Origin: Sepiola atlantica
Lineage: Eukaryota > Mollusca > Cephalopoda > Sepiida > Sepiolidae
Direction: 5' to 3'
DNA length: 64,000 bases
NCBI GenBank assembly: GCA_963556195.1
Contig: OY744532.1
Span: 80,571,234 to 80,635,233 of the forward strand
Numbering within the stretch: the stretch's first letter is position 1; each line of letters starts with the position of its first letter. The position numbers and the translations under genes were made by a program. The notes beneath the pieces were generated by a model, which saw nothing but the letters and a program-made list of their open reading frames with translations, was not told the DNA's origin and made no database searches. This document shows positions 47,225 through 60,395 of this stretch, one piece after another.

Positions 47225-47850
47225 CGTTTAGCTTCGTAAAGTTAGTTTAGCACACATTTTTTACCGTAAAAAAATGTGTGCTTCAAGTTTTTTATACCTT
47301 CTTATATTAATTCATAATGTTGAAGTTAGGTGTTTCGTTTTACGGCATACCAACCATTTTCGGGTGATTTACTGCCGAACCCCTTCAATTTGGTAAAAAG
47401 TTTTTAGGCTTCAAGTTCTTCATATCTTCAGATATTTATTCAGAGTGTTTGATTTAGTTGTTTCGTTTTACGGTATATTAACACTTTGCGTGGTATTTAA
47501 TGTCTAATCGCTTCATTTTGGTAAACGTTTTCATACTTCAAGTTCATATATCTTCAAATATGTATTCATAGTTTTTGGTTTGACTGTTCGGTTTTACGAC
47601 ATATACATCCTTTTCCGGTTATTTAATGCCGAATCCTGTAATTTTGGTAAAAGTTTGTTTGCTTCCAGTTCTATATAACTTTAAATATTTAGTCATGGTG
47701 TTTAATACAGTGGTTCTGTTTTACGGCATATCTATCTCCTTCGGGTTATTTAAGGCCAAATCCATTCGTTTTAGTAAAAGTGTTCATGCTTCAAGTTCTT
47801 TATATCTTAAACTATTTAATCATGGTTTTAGTGTAGTTGCTTTGGTATTG
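47225..47850 (+). repeat. 127-bp minisatellite, 5 diverged copies
   Basis: The anchor CTTCAAGTT (CTTCCAGTT in copy 4) starts at 47281, 47409, 47536, 47662 and 47789, so the period is 126-128 bp. Each unit also has TTTTACGGCATA-like, TTTAATGCCGAATCC-like and TTTGGTAAAAG-like blocks. Copies are diverged. The open frame over the last units is incidental. Confidence 0.88.
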
Positions 47851-48951
47851 GTTCTGCAAAACATGATTGAGTTAAGCGAAGAGAAAAGAAAATAAAAACA
47901 ATGACATAACTGTCTGGTGTATTTTACGTCAAAAAACCGATGTGTTCCGACAGACTGATCTGGTAGCACCAGTTTGTTATGTTGAAGTAGGAAGAATTGA
48001 GAAAACATAATGTTTGGAAATTTACCTTTATTGAGAGAAAGAGGTGAAGTAATCACACATATAATTTAGAGTGTATAATGTAGACAGGAGATAGACATTT
48101 TAACACATGTACCGATTAGATAGATAGACAGATACACGTTAAGATGTGTACGGCTATCAACAGTTAAAGGCATTTTTCAGCAACTGTTTGCGTCAACATC
48201 AAAACCCAGCTTTTTAAAAATCTTACCGTTCTTCCTCGCTTTTTTTCAGCGTTACTTCCCATTCGTTTGTTACATCCGCATGCCGCTTGACGATTAAATC
48301 AGACGGGGAAGACGAAATCTCCTTCCGGGGGCAAACTATTCTCAATGCACTCTTTCAACTGTATTTATATATTATGGCAAACCCACACACCTATTGTCCA
48401 ACTTACATTCTTCATAAAATTGATATTATATGTCTGCGGAAAAAAGTCTAACAAATCCTACATAAGTTTTCATAAACAAATAAACATAAACACACATTTA
48501 TGATAAGTGATTGGTTTTAAACTGTTTAATTCTAAAATACGTGATATAATTTTTTTTATTTTCATTATTAATTATCTCATTACTTTTTAAAATATTCCAT
48601 TATTACAAATAAGTTCGTGTTTATGTCTATGACTTAATGACACGCCTGAAAAGATGCCATAGATTATTCCTTGCATAACTTCGTACTGCATATTATTTTA
48701 AATGTCGTCAGTTAAAAACATATTCACAGCTTTTTCTCTCGTCTAATCTTTACTTCAAAATTCAAAATATTCAAAACAATTAAAAAGGCGAATAATTAGA
48801 ATCTTTATTCACAGGACGAAGAGTTTGTTTATCATTTAAATAACGGTTCTAATTCATTATTTATTAAAATATAGTTTTATTTTTATTTATTTACTATTTA
48901 TATTTGCATCTATTTAATAATAATGGGTTTATTTTTATTTTACCAGATCCT

Positions 48952-48954
<3 letters not shown>
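47851..48954. other. Unassigned AT-rich DNA
   Basis: Nothing recognisable. Confidence 0.5.
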
Positions 48955-49031
<77 letters not shown>

Positions 49032-49120
49032 CGCGAGAGAGACAGAGAGAGAGAAAGACAGAGAGAGAGAGACAGAGAGAGAGAGGGAGAGATAAGGATA
49101 GAGAGAGGAGAGCGAGAGAG
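48955..49120. repeat. (TA)n(GA)n compound microsatellite
   Basis: About 35 TA units then GA-rich sequence with CA interruptions. Confidence 0.97.
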
Positions 49121-49174
49121 AATTAAATAATGTAAATATACAATATCTATTAGAACATCAAAAGTTTAAGGCAA

Positions 49175-49240
49175 GGAGCTTCATACCATAAATCCATGGG
49201 TTTTCAAATATAAACTCTTTTCATCAGAGGATAGTGATAA
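49175..49240 (-). ncRNA. Decayed hammerhead-like motif
   Basis: On the minus strand CTGATGA is followed 15 nt later by GAAA. A stem III (ACC.AT/ATGGT) leads to a TA cleavage position. Stem II is only three A-T pairs and stem I does not pair. Low confidence. Confidence 0.25.
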
Positions 49241-49769
49241 ACATACAATGTTATTTTAAATATTAACTTTTATTTCTTTTATATGAAATAAAAAAAACAA
49301 GAGATGAAGAGTATTTTGTTTGGATGTGAGCGTAGAGTTATTGTGGACGCCGACAAATATCCCGTCAAAAATAAAACAGCTGTTATATTAGAAATGAATG
49401 TTTGAAAACGAATAATACTCAAATTGTTTAGAAATCCAAATGTTTTTGTTAAGAAGCTGATTTTTCGACTGCATTTGGTAAAGTCCAGTTTATCTTGTCT
49501 GTGCAGTAGTCCGGTATTGAAATCATCCGTTTCACAGAGTTCAGAATGAAGTTTGTCAGTAAGAGTTCGATGTATATCAAAGTGTGCATTACAAAAACCT
49601 CCAACTCACTGTTTCGATAGGGTGCAAATATGGATTTAGAGCCGATCATTTTCAAGCCGGTGTGGATTGAAAGTATTGCTTGCAAAGCTCTATTTAATAT
49701 ATTGAGCTTTATATTATCATGATAGATTATTATCAAACGATAATTCAGTTATCTTTAATTTAATTCAAC
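49241..49769. other. Unassigned AT-rich DNA
   Basis: The minus-strand frame 49449-49736 has no recognisable domain. Confidence 0.45.
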
Positions 49770-49825
49770 ATTTATATATATATATATATATATATTTCAT
49801 TTATTCATTATATATATATATTATA
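49770..49825. repeat. (TA)n microsatellite, interrupted
   Basis: Two TA runs around TTCATTTATTCAT. Confidence 0.9.
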
Positions 49826-52800
49826 TATATTTGATTTATTATAATAATTATTGTTTTCACAATTCTTAAGATTGCGATATATTTTATATACAAAACGATC
49901 AAATAATTTGACTCATATGTGCTTATATAGATAACAGTGTTAGTTATAGATATTTTACACTATTTTCTGATATCAGCATTAAGTGTGATTTTTACTTATT
50001 TATAGAATTAAAAATAATGCTTTTCTTTTCCTGATTTTCTACATAAGCCTTAACATTTAGTGTTATGGTAACTTTACTCTAAATGTGTTATTGCAAATAT
50101 GAAATATACTTTATTCTGTGAATTATATTAATTATTAATAATGTTTTACCTTTTCGCATTAATAATATATACATGATTATCACGAATATAGTAAACTATT
50201 TTCGCGAAATACAAAAAGACCTTAATTTCGTTTAAACATTTTCTGTCACTATTAATTCATTAATAATCCGCTACCGTCGAGAATTACCTCCGACTGTCGA
50301 AGTGGTACAGTGTATTTTCTGTCTGCCAAGAGAGTGTGTCGACGGATCTAAACAAATATTTTGCCCCCGTCTAGAGTGCCTCTTTATGAGACCTAGTCTT
50401 TACTCACATTAGACATCACCCTTTCTCTAGCGTTTTCCTCGTCAGAAGCACTAACATACAATCATAAACCTAACATGGATATTAACACATTAGCAGTGTA
50501 TAATCATTGAGACATAACGCTGATAAATTGCTACATTTTCAAAAATATCTATGCGACGGTTATTCTTGGTATGAGACACATAAAATTAAATTGGAGTAAA
50601 TTTGATTTTCCTTAATTGCCAATGTCATTTTCACGTGATGCGCCTTGCATTTTAATGTGTGTTTATTATTTCCAGAAGTTAATTAATATATGTATGTATG
50701 CTAAACCTACGAGAATAAACATTATTGATGTTGTGAAATGTGTTTATAATTCACTCAATATTAAATTCGACAACTTTCGAAATTTAAAATGTACACAAGA
50801 TGCGAAAAAACCGTCGGTAAATAATGGTTGTAATATAAAATAGTCAAATTTTCCCAAGATAACATACATATACAAACATCGTGTAAACCATCTTCTTGAA
50901 CCTGTCATATCTTTACAAGGTCACCTTCGCCCATGCATGGCGTATTGTTGTCACATACAGGATGGTGCACCATCCACTAGGCTCTTCCTCTGAGACAAGT
51001 AAAAAAAAGTATTTAATCTTATGTCCAACACTGTCTTCAAAGCTCCAGCCCGTGCCCCGTCGGTGCGATGTGGCATCTCTGTGTTTTTCCCAAGTAATTC
51101 ATTGTAATGTGCGTTTATTAACTACCTGAGTTGGTGTCTTCTTAACACAACTGCTCGAGACTAACCCAACTGTCAGCTAAATACCACCCCTTCACTGTCG
51201 AGGCCCCCAGATGCAAAACGGATTTCTACTAACATAGCTTCCTTTTATGTACTGCTAGCATTATTTATTCCCCCCTTCTCCCTGTTTCCTTAACTGCATT
51301 AACACGCATGAGTTTACATGTAAAGTACACACATATATTGCTGCAAAAATACCCACCTACGAGTATTGCTCCAACTTTACATATCAGTAGTAACATGCCT
51401 TGTTTAAAGTGAACTAAAGTTAAAACAAAATGATAAGAACATATAGTCTCTTGATTATCTGTTAGACAAGACCCAACATAAAGAGGGTTTTCTCAATTGA
51501 TTCTATTTATCGTAAGTCGCTGATGGGGTCTATCTAAAACCCGGCCGTTAAATCTGACCGGTTGACATTTCCTTGCTCACAATGTTAATTGTTCATTATA
51601 CTCGAGCATTTTACTTCGCGTTCATAAGAAGGAGCCAATAAAAGTGTTATACTATGTTTCACACCTGTAGTGGACTCAGATTTTAAAACATAAATTCGCC
51701 ATCAACCTATAGTTTTCTTTATTTACCAACTTCCTATGGATATGTATTAGTTAGTTTAGTTTTAAATAGCTTCAAAAGTTGTTGATTAAATGTTAGTAAG
51801 TACAATTTTTTTTATGTATATCTTAATTTTACGTTTAAAATGTTTTTAAAGAATACTTTTAATTAATTCCGATAATAAAACTAATACAGGAGAGCATAAT
51901 TTCGATGGAGTTTTATACAGATAACTGAAAAAAGAACGTATCATATTTTATACGTTAAATTAGCGTCACGGGGAAAGTAAATTATGTCAAAGAATTTCAG
52001 GTCTCAAGCTTGAACTAAATAAATATTTACTGCTTATGCGTGTACGGTGCAAAGGCTGCCCCGCGGTGTTGATGTAAAACAGTATATTTGTTATGCCGGA
52101 ATTAAGTGTTTTTTTAATCAAGCGCTGAAAAATATTTGTGGGGGGGGGCTTCATTTTTCTTCTGATGGTTTGAATTATTGGAACTACTATACGTTGCTAT
52201 TTCCACAACGTTTCTGTCGATTAAATCATCCGAATTTGTTTCAGGTGCCCCGTTTGGAAAGTCATCAACTTTATGAGTGAACTTATTTGATCTGAAAAAT
52301 TATGAATAGAAAAATCAAGGTGAGAAATACAAATTAGCAATTGCCATTTATCAGAACCCGGATTCTATGTTTAGGCTTTTGTAAAACAATACGTCTTAAC
52401 TTTTACAAACGACTAACAAAAGGCAAAAATAAAATGTATTACTGTGTAAACGAATGCGAGACGCGATGAGTTGCCTATCACTGTATTTTGAACGGATATG
52501 TAAACAAAAGGTGTATACATGGTATTCAGTTATGAGATTAGTGTATTAAGTCAGTCAGGTTTTCTCTTAGTAGTTAAAGGATATGTGCAAACCAAAGCTA
52601 TAAAGTATGATTTCTAAAGTAATAGAAACACGAAATAGGATTATAGAAGTTAATTGAATCTAAAATAGCGGCTATTATGCATAGTCGCGTTTTACTTCGT
52701 GATAAGGTCGGTAATTATAATCCGACGATCAGTTATTCTTGAATGATTGGGAGCAGCCTGTATTCAAATTGAAACTCTACTGCAGTATATAGATAATAGT

Positions 52801-55800
52801 GTGAATGAAAATATTATACACTACCAGCAATTTTGCAATATGGTCAGCTTATTATGAAATGTTCCGGTTACATCGGGTCTACGGGTTCATAGTCTATTGT
52901 AAGATTGTATTACCTTCGACCTTTTGTGTGCATGGCTATGTTATGAAAAGCTGCTGAGCCAGACATATGCATACACTTTTTGAAGCAAACAACACTATTT
53001 TTTGCTGAAAAAAAGACATAAAGAATCAGGTTAAGAGGAACGGATTAGCATTTAAATGTTTTTATCTGAAAGTTATAATAGTAAATGAAATAAAAGAACA
53101 TCACTTTAATTTATTTTCAAGACTAATACATAAAGTTTAAATACAAACCGAATATGATCTTATAATGAACACATAAATTGTTAATCAGAACTTAGAAACC
53201 TGTTGCTGTCAACTTTATATTCTCAATAATTATATCAGGACGAAGTTACTTACTTCATCAGATCGCCAGATAGGTCAGTTAGCATCTTGAATTTTAATAA
53301 AATATTAGTAACAATATTCAAAAAAAATATTGATTCAAAAAATGAATGAGCTAATATCATCAGTGCAATGCAGATATTATGTGATGTTTGTGACTACCTT
53401 CTTAGATGTATTCCCCAATTACTCAAATATAAGTCCTAGTAGTAGTGAGAAATATTATGAGACGACGAGATTGTCCGAATATGTCGACACCGCGAAACAT
53501 GAAATATACACTATACACGATTAAAATTTAACTAAGTGAATGTGTTATTAATTATAAAGGCATAGTCGTATTCTCACAGTCTGATACCTAATATGAAAAT
53601 TCAGAACGCAGAAGAGAGGATGAGTTCCAAATGGTTCAGCTATTACTACATAAAACAAAGATCTGAAGAGAAGCTGAGTTATGGCTTAACCAACAGCTAC
53701 GGTTGTATTTTTGCTTTAGCGGTACCATTTTAAACTGAACGATAAGTGTACACCATATTAAAGAAATAACATAATATCCATTGCTTCTCAGATGCGCTGA
53801 CCTCCCCTAAATTGATTTATCATCGCTGAAATCTGAAAACCCCTATCTATCTAATTTCCTCTCTGATTAGATGTCTCAACAGGTTTCATATCTGCGAGAA
53901 CCATCCCATCACTCCATCTCTTCGCACTACTGAATATATTTCATTTTATAACCTTTAATATCATCTTAAGTCGATAACATTATAGATTTTCTTTGAATCT
54001 ACCTTTTTGTCCGATATGCATTCCCGCGTTGAATTTATATGGTATTTGATCTTTCATATATTAATATAGGTCTTTAAATTATTAAGAAAACCACATGCAG
54101 TAAGTTTAACATAACTTACTTCTAAAATATCAGTATATACACTGCTTCATCGAAATGACATTACGTTTTGAAGAAGAGAAGAATATTAAAATAGTAAACA
54201 TATAACATTCCACGGTTTTTGTTTAGTATTGAAATCTTTGTATTTTTGGATCACTTGTTAGCTGTTATACTCGTGAATATCATACATGTGATGTAGCCTA
54301 ATCGCATGCTAACTCGAAAAATAATATAAATGACATACATTTTTTTTTACTTATATATCTAATTTCCACGATGGAGTTTATGGTAATTCTATTATTCTAT
54401 TGTTATTTCTGTTACAAAATAACTGTAAGATCCGATAATATTTGGGAAGAGATACGTTATTGATTTACATGGATACGAAAAAGAACTGCATTATTCTAAT
54501 TATAATGAACGTGTACAACGTTTGATAAAACTCATCTCTAACAATACCATGGCTATTCAATAAGTACTTAGGTTTCGTGTCACTGCAGATTCATTGAGAG
54601 CATTCTAAGAAATCCTTAGGTGAATTATGTGTCCCTATTCAGGTTGGATTAAACAGAGCTGACAGGGAGAAGAAAACAATATCAACGTCTTATGTACGAA
54701 ATGAAAAGAAATTGAATTTTAGGAAGATCTCAATCATTCCAGTAATCATAGAAGCAACCAAGCTCATAAAAAATAATTTTAAATAACTATCTGGCTTACA
54801 TACTCGGTGAACCAAGTGCAATGAGAGATCCTAACAATTGCGCTTAAAAGGTCGCTTTGAAGTAAAAAAAAAACTTGGTCAGAGTCTCTGTAATAGCAAG
54901 TGAATGTTAAACATTCGGTAGAATTCTCCATTTCCATTAAAAACACGAAGATAACAAAATTGCAAAAAGTAGGTAAACGCTTTGTTTATTCGCGCTGAGC
55001 AAATCCTATCGTAGAGTCAGACAAGAGTATCAATATTAATTAGAAGGTGTTGTGTGAAGCTTTACATATGTTAGTACATCGTACACACTGGCCGATAACA
55101 CCGTTTACTTAGTAGCGCAATTGTTGATCCGCCTTTAACATAATTCAACTGTTACAATGCATAAGTAGTTCCTACCTGCTGCGTGTTCAGTGGTTGTACA
55201 GTACTTGGCTATGTGAATTTTCATTTTTACATAGCTTATACTGCTTTATAACGAGTACGAAAGCATTATTTATCAAATGATGTGGAAAAATACTTTACGC
55301 CGTATTTGTATTTAACATTCTTTGCATTAGCAGAAAAACATTAAAAATGTCTTTTTAATTGTAACACAATCGTGTGGAATTGGGCCGAAATTGTGTGAAA
55401 TTAGGTCGAAAAACTTACGTCTGTTATCTTTCAGAAATCTTCACTTAGTTATACGCATATGTATCTAATATATTCATGTTATTATACATGTTTATGACAT
55501 AAATCTATAAATAACGTATCTAGTACAAATCTTTTCAAACTATGTGAGATTAGAAATCGGGTGTTTGTATCGACATACTACTGCACTAGCAATGCCTATT
55601 CTTGCATCTCATCTTTTGTGAACTAATAACATATTTCTATTTGCGTACAAAAAGACTAACGAAACACAACATCGCTATATAATAGTACTAGCTAGCTTTG
55701 TCAGCTAGCCATCACTTCACAATGACAGCTACTTGAAATACTTGAAACCAATATTTTCAATTATGAATTTATTATCCCTACTTTTGCATTTATACCTATA

Positions 55801-55957
55801 AATAGATACACATTAACATTTTATTAATATTGATGCACATTCATTTGAATGTTAAATAAGACCTCAATTAAACAAAAAGAAAAAAGAATGGCAATTGGCC
55901 TGAGAAAAATATGGCGTCGGTTACGGTACAGATCTAGTGAGTGAAGAGAGATGGTGT
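49826..55957. other. Unassigned AT-rich DNA (6.1 kb)
   Basis: This is the longest stretch of the window free of TA arrays. I see no gene, RNA or repeat. Open frames are all under about 80 codons with no known motif. If the window contains unannotated regulatory DNA or non-coding exons, this is where it would be easiest to overlook. Confidence 0.45.
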
Positions 55958-56010
55958 TAGAGAAAGAGAGAGAGAAAGAAAGAGAGAAAGAGAGAGAAAG
56001 AGGGAGAAAG
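55958..56010. repeat. (GA)n-rich microsatellite
   Basis: GAGA and GAAA tracts. Confidence 0.9.
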
Positions 56011-56070
56011 CGAATAAGCAATCTAGTTAGCCACCCACCAACTCACTCTTTTTTCTATTTTCTCTATGTA

Positions 56071-56750
56071 TCATCAGAAGCATTGTAGCGAGATATGTTA
56101 CAATAAAGTTGTTTGGTAAGTTATCCATTTAAAAAAATAAATCATTATGATTAATCACCGTCAATATCGACGAAACTATCTATATATCTATATCGAAAAT
56201 ATATCGACAAATTTATACAATAAAATTAGAGATGTATAAACCCAAACATATATTTATTATACATTCTTTAAACAATACTTATGCTAATTAGTCAGACAAT
56301 CAATTGTTTACGGGTAGTTTTAAAGTACTATATCTATTATTTAAAAATAACATGTTATATTATTAATTTGAATAACAGTGAACGGTTTCGATACAAATTA
56401 AAATGATATATTTCTAGCTATTGATCATCAGAAGCATTGTAGCGAGATATGTTACAATACAGTTTTTTTTGTAAGTTTAATAAATCATTATAACTAATTA
56501 CCGTCAATATCGACGAAACTTTTTCATATATCTCGACAAAATCATACAATAAAATTAGAGATGTATAAACCCAAACATATATTTATTATAAACTCTTGAA
56601 ACAATACTTATGCTAATTAGTCAGACAATCAATTGTTAACGGGTAGTTTTAAAGTACTATATATATTAGTTAAAAATAACATGTTATATTATTAATTTAA
56701 ATAACAGTAAACGGGTTGGATAGTAATAAAAAATGATATATTAAAATGAA
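56071..56750 (+). repeat. Tandem pair of 354-bp units
   Basis: TCATCAGAAGCATTGTAGCG starts at 56071 and again at 56425. The copies are about 90% identical along most of the unit, with a small deletion in copy 2 (ATAAATCATTATRATTAAT, GTCAATATCGACGAAACT, CCCAAACATATATTTATTA, ACGGGTAGTTTTAAAGTACT). The size fits the ribozyme-bearing units, but no CTGANGA...GAAA fold works on either strand. Confidence 0.9.
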
Positions 56751-58483
56751 AATATACCTTTAGATCGAGCTATTTTCTATAATTTAAAGAGATTCTACAA
56801 GGAGCTTGATATTTCAGAGCCCAGTTTTGCCACGCATTTTTACTCCTACATATAATTTGCTATACTCTGTTGTTGAATTATTGTGTCTCATTATCATTGA
56901 CCATCGGGTTATTGGTATATATACTAGTACCCGTCTTTCTATAATCTCGAATGCTTCCACTACCTGCTCATGCTGTGCTTATATAGCTTTACAATGTTCC
57001 ATCTTCCTATCATCCATGTAGGATCAAGCATCATTTCCTACTCAAAAAGTGGTTCGCTTCTTCACCACATAGCAGAATATGCCATTGTATATTTTAAAAT
57101 ACAGCTGTCTTATTTTTTTATTTATTAAATCACATAAACAATAGAAACATGAAAACAATAGTCTTACATTAACAACGAACGCATTCACTATAAATAGATC
57201 GTGCCAATAGCAATTCACATGAAAACACTTTATTCGCCTTCTCTCAACGTAATAAATCAAATCGCACCTATCGGCCCAAATGTGATACTTCATTTGCGGG
57301 ACTTTAAACGATGTGTGTTGCTAGCTTAACATAGTCTCAGCACCCCGGCACAAATATCCGGCTTACACTATGTAATTCCTTATATTTCTTAATCTCCGGG
57401 TGGAGTCAATAAATCCCTTGCATCTCGGCTAACAGATTGCATGTAGCCATTTGATAAAAATCTCGACAGACCTGCTCAGATAGATTAATAATAGTAGACA
57501 TTTTTCACACATATTCGTCCATAAAACGACCGGATGTGGATAATCAGCCAATAAGAACAGGTTTAGGAGAAGAGAAGAACATTCTTTTCATGTGTACCTT
57601 AAGTGTACATATCCGGTTTCGGTTTCAATGGACCGGAAATTAAAATCGACTTAAAAACATGGAAGAAATCGATCACATCTAATCTGTATTTTCTATTTCT
57701 TTCAGTTTTGTTTTGATTTGGATTTTTTATTTGGTTTCTTCCTCTCTTTTTGTGTTCAGCCATTTACAGCCATTCTTTTCTATTCTCTTCAGATTGACTT
57801 ACCTAACGCCTGTGTTTAAGAGAAAACGATTCTGGTTATTACGGCCATCCGTATCTATAAAAGTCTGATTTTAGGCTGCGTTATATATAAAAAAGAGTGT
57901 GTCGTATCATTCTCTGCGTTTACTATAGAAATACAATTGCAAACTTATGTGGCCGAGACCGACGACCGTGTCAACGTGCTGAAATGACGGACGAATCAAT
58001 CGACGTACATAGAATTTCCCAGAAATGCGTGGATACACCTTATGAATAAATTACAACCTGCTCGTCAACACTGACTTTCTAAAACTTGTGCTGTTAGCTG
58101 TTATACTTTTATAAACTTAAGCGTTACGACCGGATCGAGCGTCGCCCCCATCGACAGGCGTGGACACTTATTCTTAGGTATTATGGGTTAAGCAAAATGT
58201 ATTAGGAGACATTGCATTGTGGATTACTATATTATAGTTCTATAACCTATCAGGTTGTTGATATGTGTTCATTTATCTTTGCTGTTGGCCTTATATATAT
58301 ATAAAGTCATATTTATAATATGAATTTTATTTTATAGTTAATGATAGCTAGAAACTAACTATACTTTTTACCATATCTCCTTATGAATAGCCCAGTCTAA
58401 TAATAACCACTAAAAGAATGTATTGCTACAGACAATACTTTTATATTTACGGATTTTAAAACAGAGATATAATCATCTCATAT
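56751..58483. other. Unassigned AT-rich DNA
   Basis: Nothing recognisable. Confidence 0.5.
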
Positions 58484-58567
58484 CTTCGAAGATCGCCGAA
58501 GTTAAACAACGTTGAGCAGGATCAGTACCAGATGTGTACCATTTTGGAATACCAGGCGCTATGTGTG
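58484..58567 (+). pseudogene. 5S rRNA-like fragment
   Basis: GATCGCCGAAGTTAAACAAC, TTGAGCAGGATCAGTACC, then TTTGGAATACCAGGCGCT follow 5S rRNA from its box A region to the 3' end with many changes. The first third of 5S is missing or unrecognisable. More decayed than the copy at 2727-2844 and in the opposite orientation. Confidence 0.7.
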
Positions 58568-58988
58568 AGAGGAGGGTGTAATTCCCTGTAAAAAATATCC
58601 GACCTGAAAATGTTTTAAATAGTACCTGAGTATTAACTGCCAATCTACATAACACAACGAAATAACCACCCGTTGAGCGAATGTTCTGTTCTCAATCATG
58701 TGGAAAAGGCTTTTCGGATAGTGTATTCAATTCGTTTCGTTACTTGTTAGGTTTCGTCTCTTCATATTTATGGATTGACTAAATAAACTAAACAACTTGT
58801 CTATTTTCATATGAGATTTTTATTATCTCATATATTAATCACTACAATGCTTTAATTATAAAAAAAACACCATCATAGTTTTTGATGGCCCCGATATCTT
58901 TACACTTTTTAAAATTACTTCTATACATACTCCAAGTCTTATAGTTATTTCGTCTTGAAAATAAGACTTGCATCATTATAGAGAGCAC

Positions 58989-58992
<4 letters not shown>
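58568..58992. other. Unassigned DNA
   Basis: May include the body of a 5S-derived element. Nothing certain. Confidence 0.4.
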
Positions 58993-59085
<93 letters not shown>

Positions 59086-59110
59086 GTATATTTATATATA
59101 TATTATATAT
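58993..59110. repeat. Interrupted (TA)n microsatellite
   Basis: TA array with CATA and TGTA interruptions. Confidence 0.95.
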
Positions 59111-59195
59111 GATTAACAATAGAAAAAAAATGGTCCGACGTAAGGGAAAATTAAATCAGTAAGATGTAATTAATATTTGTGTTTCCTTATTTCAT

Positions 59196-59298
<103 letters not shown>

Positions 59299-59329
59299 AA
59301 GGAGTAAGGCTACCAACATTTGTAGAATG

Positions 59330-59396
59330 TTTTTTTTCAACATTTATTTATTATGTTGTTGTTTTTTTCAACATTTATTTATTATTTTGTTGTTTT
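59330..59396 (+). repeat. Short tandem duplication
   Basis: TTCAACATTTATTTATTAT followed by GTTGTT occurs twice in direct succession. Confidence 0.85.
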
Positions 59397-59463
59397 ACCA
59401 TTTTATAATATTATATAACGCGTTTCAAGCGGTGGCCCGCTTTCATCAGATTTTAAAATCCAT
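59384..59463 (-). ncRNA. Type I hammerhead ribozyme (family G)
   Basis: On the minus strand the core CTGATGA is at 59443-59449. Stem II is a perfect 6 bp, AAGCGG/CCGCTT, with a 4-nt loop. GAAA follows, then the self-complementary stem III CGCG and a GTT cleavage triplet (the consensus allows C, A or U). Stem I pairs ATTTTA with TAAAAT beyond a large internal loop. Core and stem II are intact; the U at the cleavage position and the loose stem I make activity less certain. No tandem partner is visible. Confidence 0.68.
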
Positions 59464-59573
59464 TTGAAGAAATGTCTTTCGATTCGAGCAAATGTTGTTT
59501 CATTTGAGGAATTTGTTATTAACAATATATATACTTTTCTCTCGTTGGAACTGCACTATTACTGCACTACCCT

Positions 59574-59674
<101 letters not shown>

Positions 59675-59798
59675 CTGGTTCGAATGGTTTCGGTAGGAAT
59701 CCGGATAAGAGAGCTCGATGTTCAATTAAGCATAGCAAGTATAAATTTTAAGATGAGAGGCAACCGAAATGCACATCTAATTCATCTCATCTTAAAAT

Positions 59799-59802
<4 letters not shown>

Positions 59803-59842
<40 letters not shown>
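59803..59842. repeat. (TA)n microsatellite
   Basis: Uninterrupted TA array. Confidence 0.97.
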
Positions 59843-59845
<3 letters not shown>

Positions 59846-59873
59846 TATACAGACTATTGCATTAAGTCTCAAA

Positions 59874-59874
<1 letters not shown>

Positions 59875-59937
<63 letters not shown>
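59875..59937. repeat. (TA)n microsatellite
   Basis: Left border of the family H tandem unit. Confidence 0.97.
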
Positions 59938-59939
<2 letters not shown>

Positions 59940-59957
59940 ATTTTTTAACACACATAC

Positions 59958-60008
59958 ATGTAATCTATAGACATGTATTTTTGGCCATACAATGTCATCA
60001 GCATGAAT
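59958..60008 (-). ncRNA. Hammerhead-like motif (family H, copy 1)
   Basis: CTGATGA (59995-60001) is followed by GTATGGCCA, a decayed AAAA in place of GAAA, a palindromic ACATGT stem III and GTC. Stem II is not convincing. Predicted inactive. Confidence 0.4.
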
Positions 60009-60297
60009 AAACTAGACAAGTATCGAACCCTCGATTATATTGTCTGTAGTCTGTCGCTTGAATACCAGACGAAGACACTTTCTCGAAATATGTACGATTT
60101 TTCATTGCCTGAATAGATGAAGTTACGTACTTTGTTATTGTTTTTGCTGGCGATAGAAACAGCGTGTTTTTTTTTTGTATTTCCCATTTCCTAACCTGTA
60201 AAGAGTATGCGGAATATTGATTTAAGTCGCCCTTAATAAGACGTGTCATTATTTGTATTTTATATATATTTATTAATTACTTTTTTACGTAGATAAG

Positions 60298-60346
60298 TGT
60301 AATCCATGGACACGTGCTTCTGGCTATACACTGTCATCAGTATAGT
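60298..60346 (-). ncRNA. Hammerhead-like motif (family H, copy 2)
   Basis: CTGATGA (60334-60340), GTATAGCCA, GAAG in place of GAAA, stem III CACGTG and the GTC triplet. One core change plus a weak stem II suggest it is inactive. Confidence 0.4.
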
Positions 60347-60395
60347 TTATCTAGACAAGGAATGAACCCTCGATTATATTGTCTGTATTCATTTT

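Larger units (their letters stand above)
59945..60395 (-). mobile_element. Retrozyme-like tandem unit, decayed (family H)
   Basis: Two direct copies of a conserved block are 339 bp apart. On the minus strand each has AATATAATCGAGGGTTC, with a B-box-like GGTTCGATA in the left copy (60021-60029), then CTAG and CTGATGACA. GTCYATRGATTACA follows. One monomer thus lies between two ribozyme-like motifs, the same plan as family C. Confidence 0.6.

Noticed and set aside
53225..53262. Minus-strand CTGATGA with a GAAGT/ACTTC hairpin
   Set aside because: The sequence after the hairpin is GTCC, not GAAA; no stem III.
56058..56080. Minus-strand CTGATGATA in the 354-bp unit
   Set aside because: No GAAA at a workable distance in copy 1; in copy 2 GAAA occurs but stem II does not pair.
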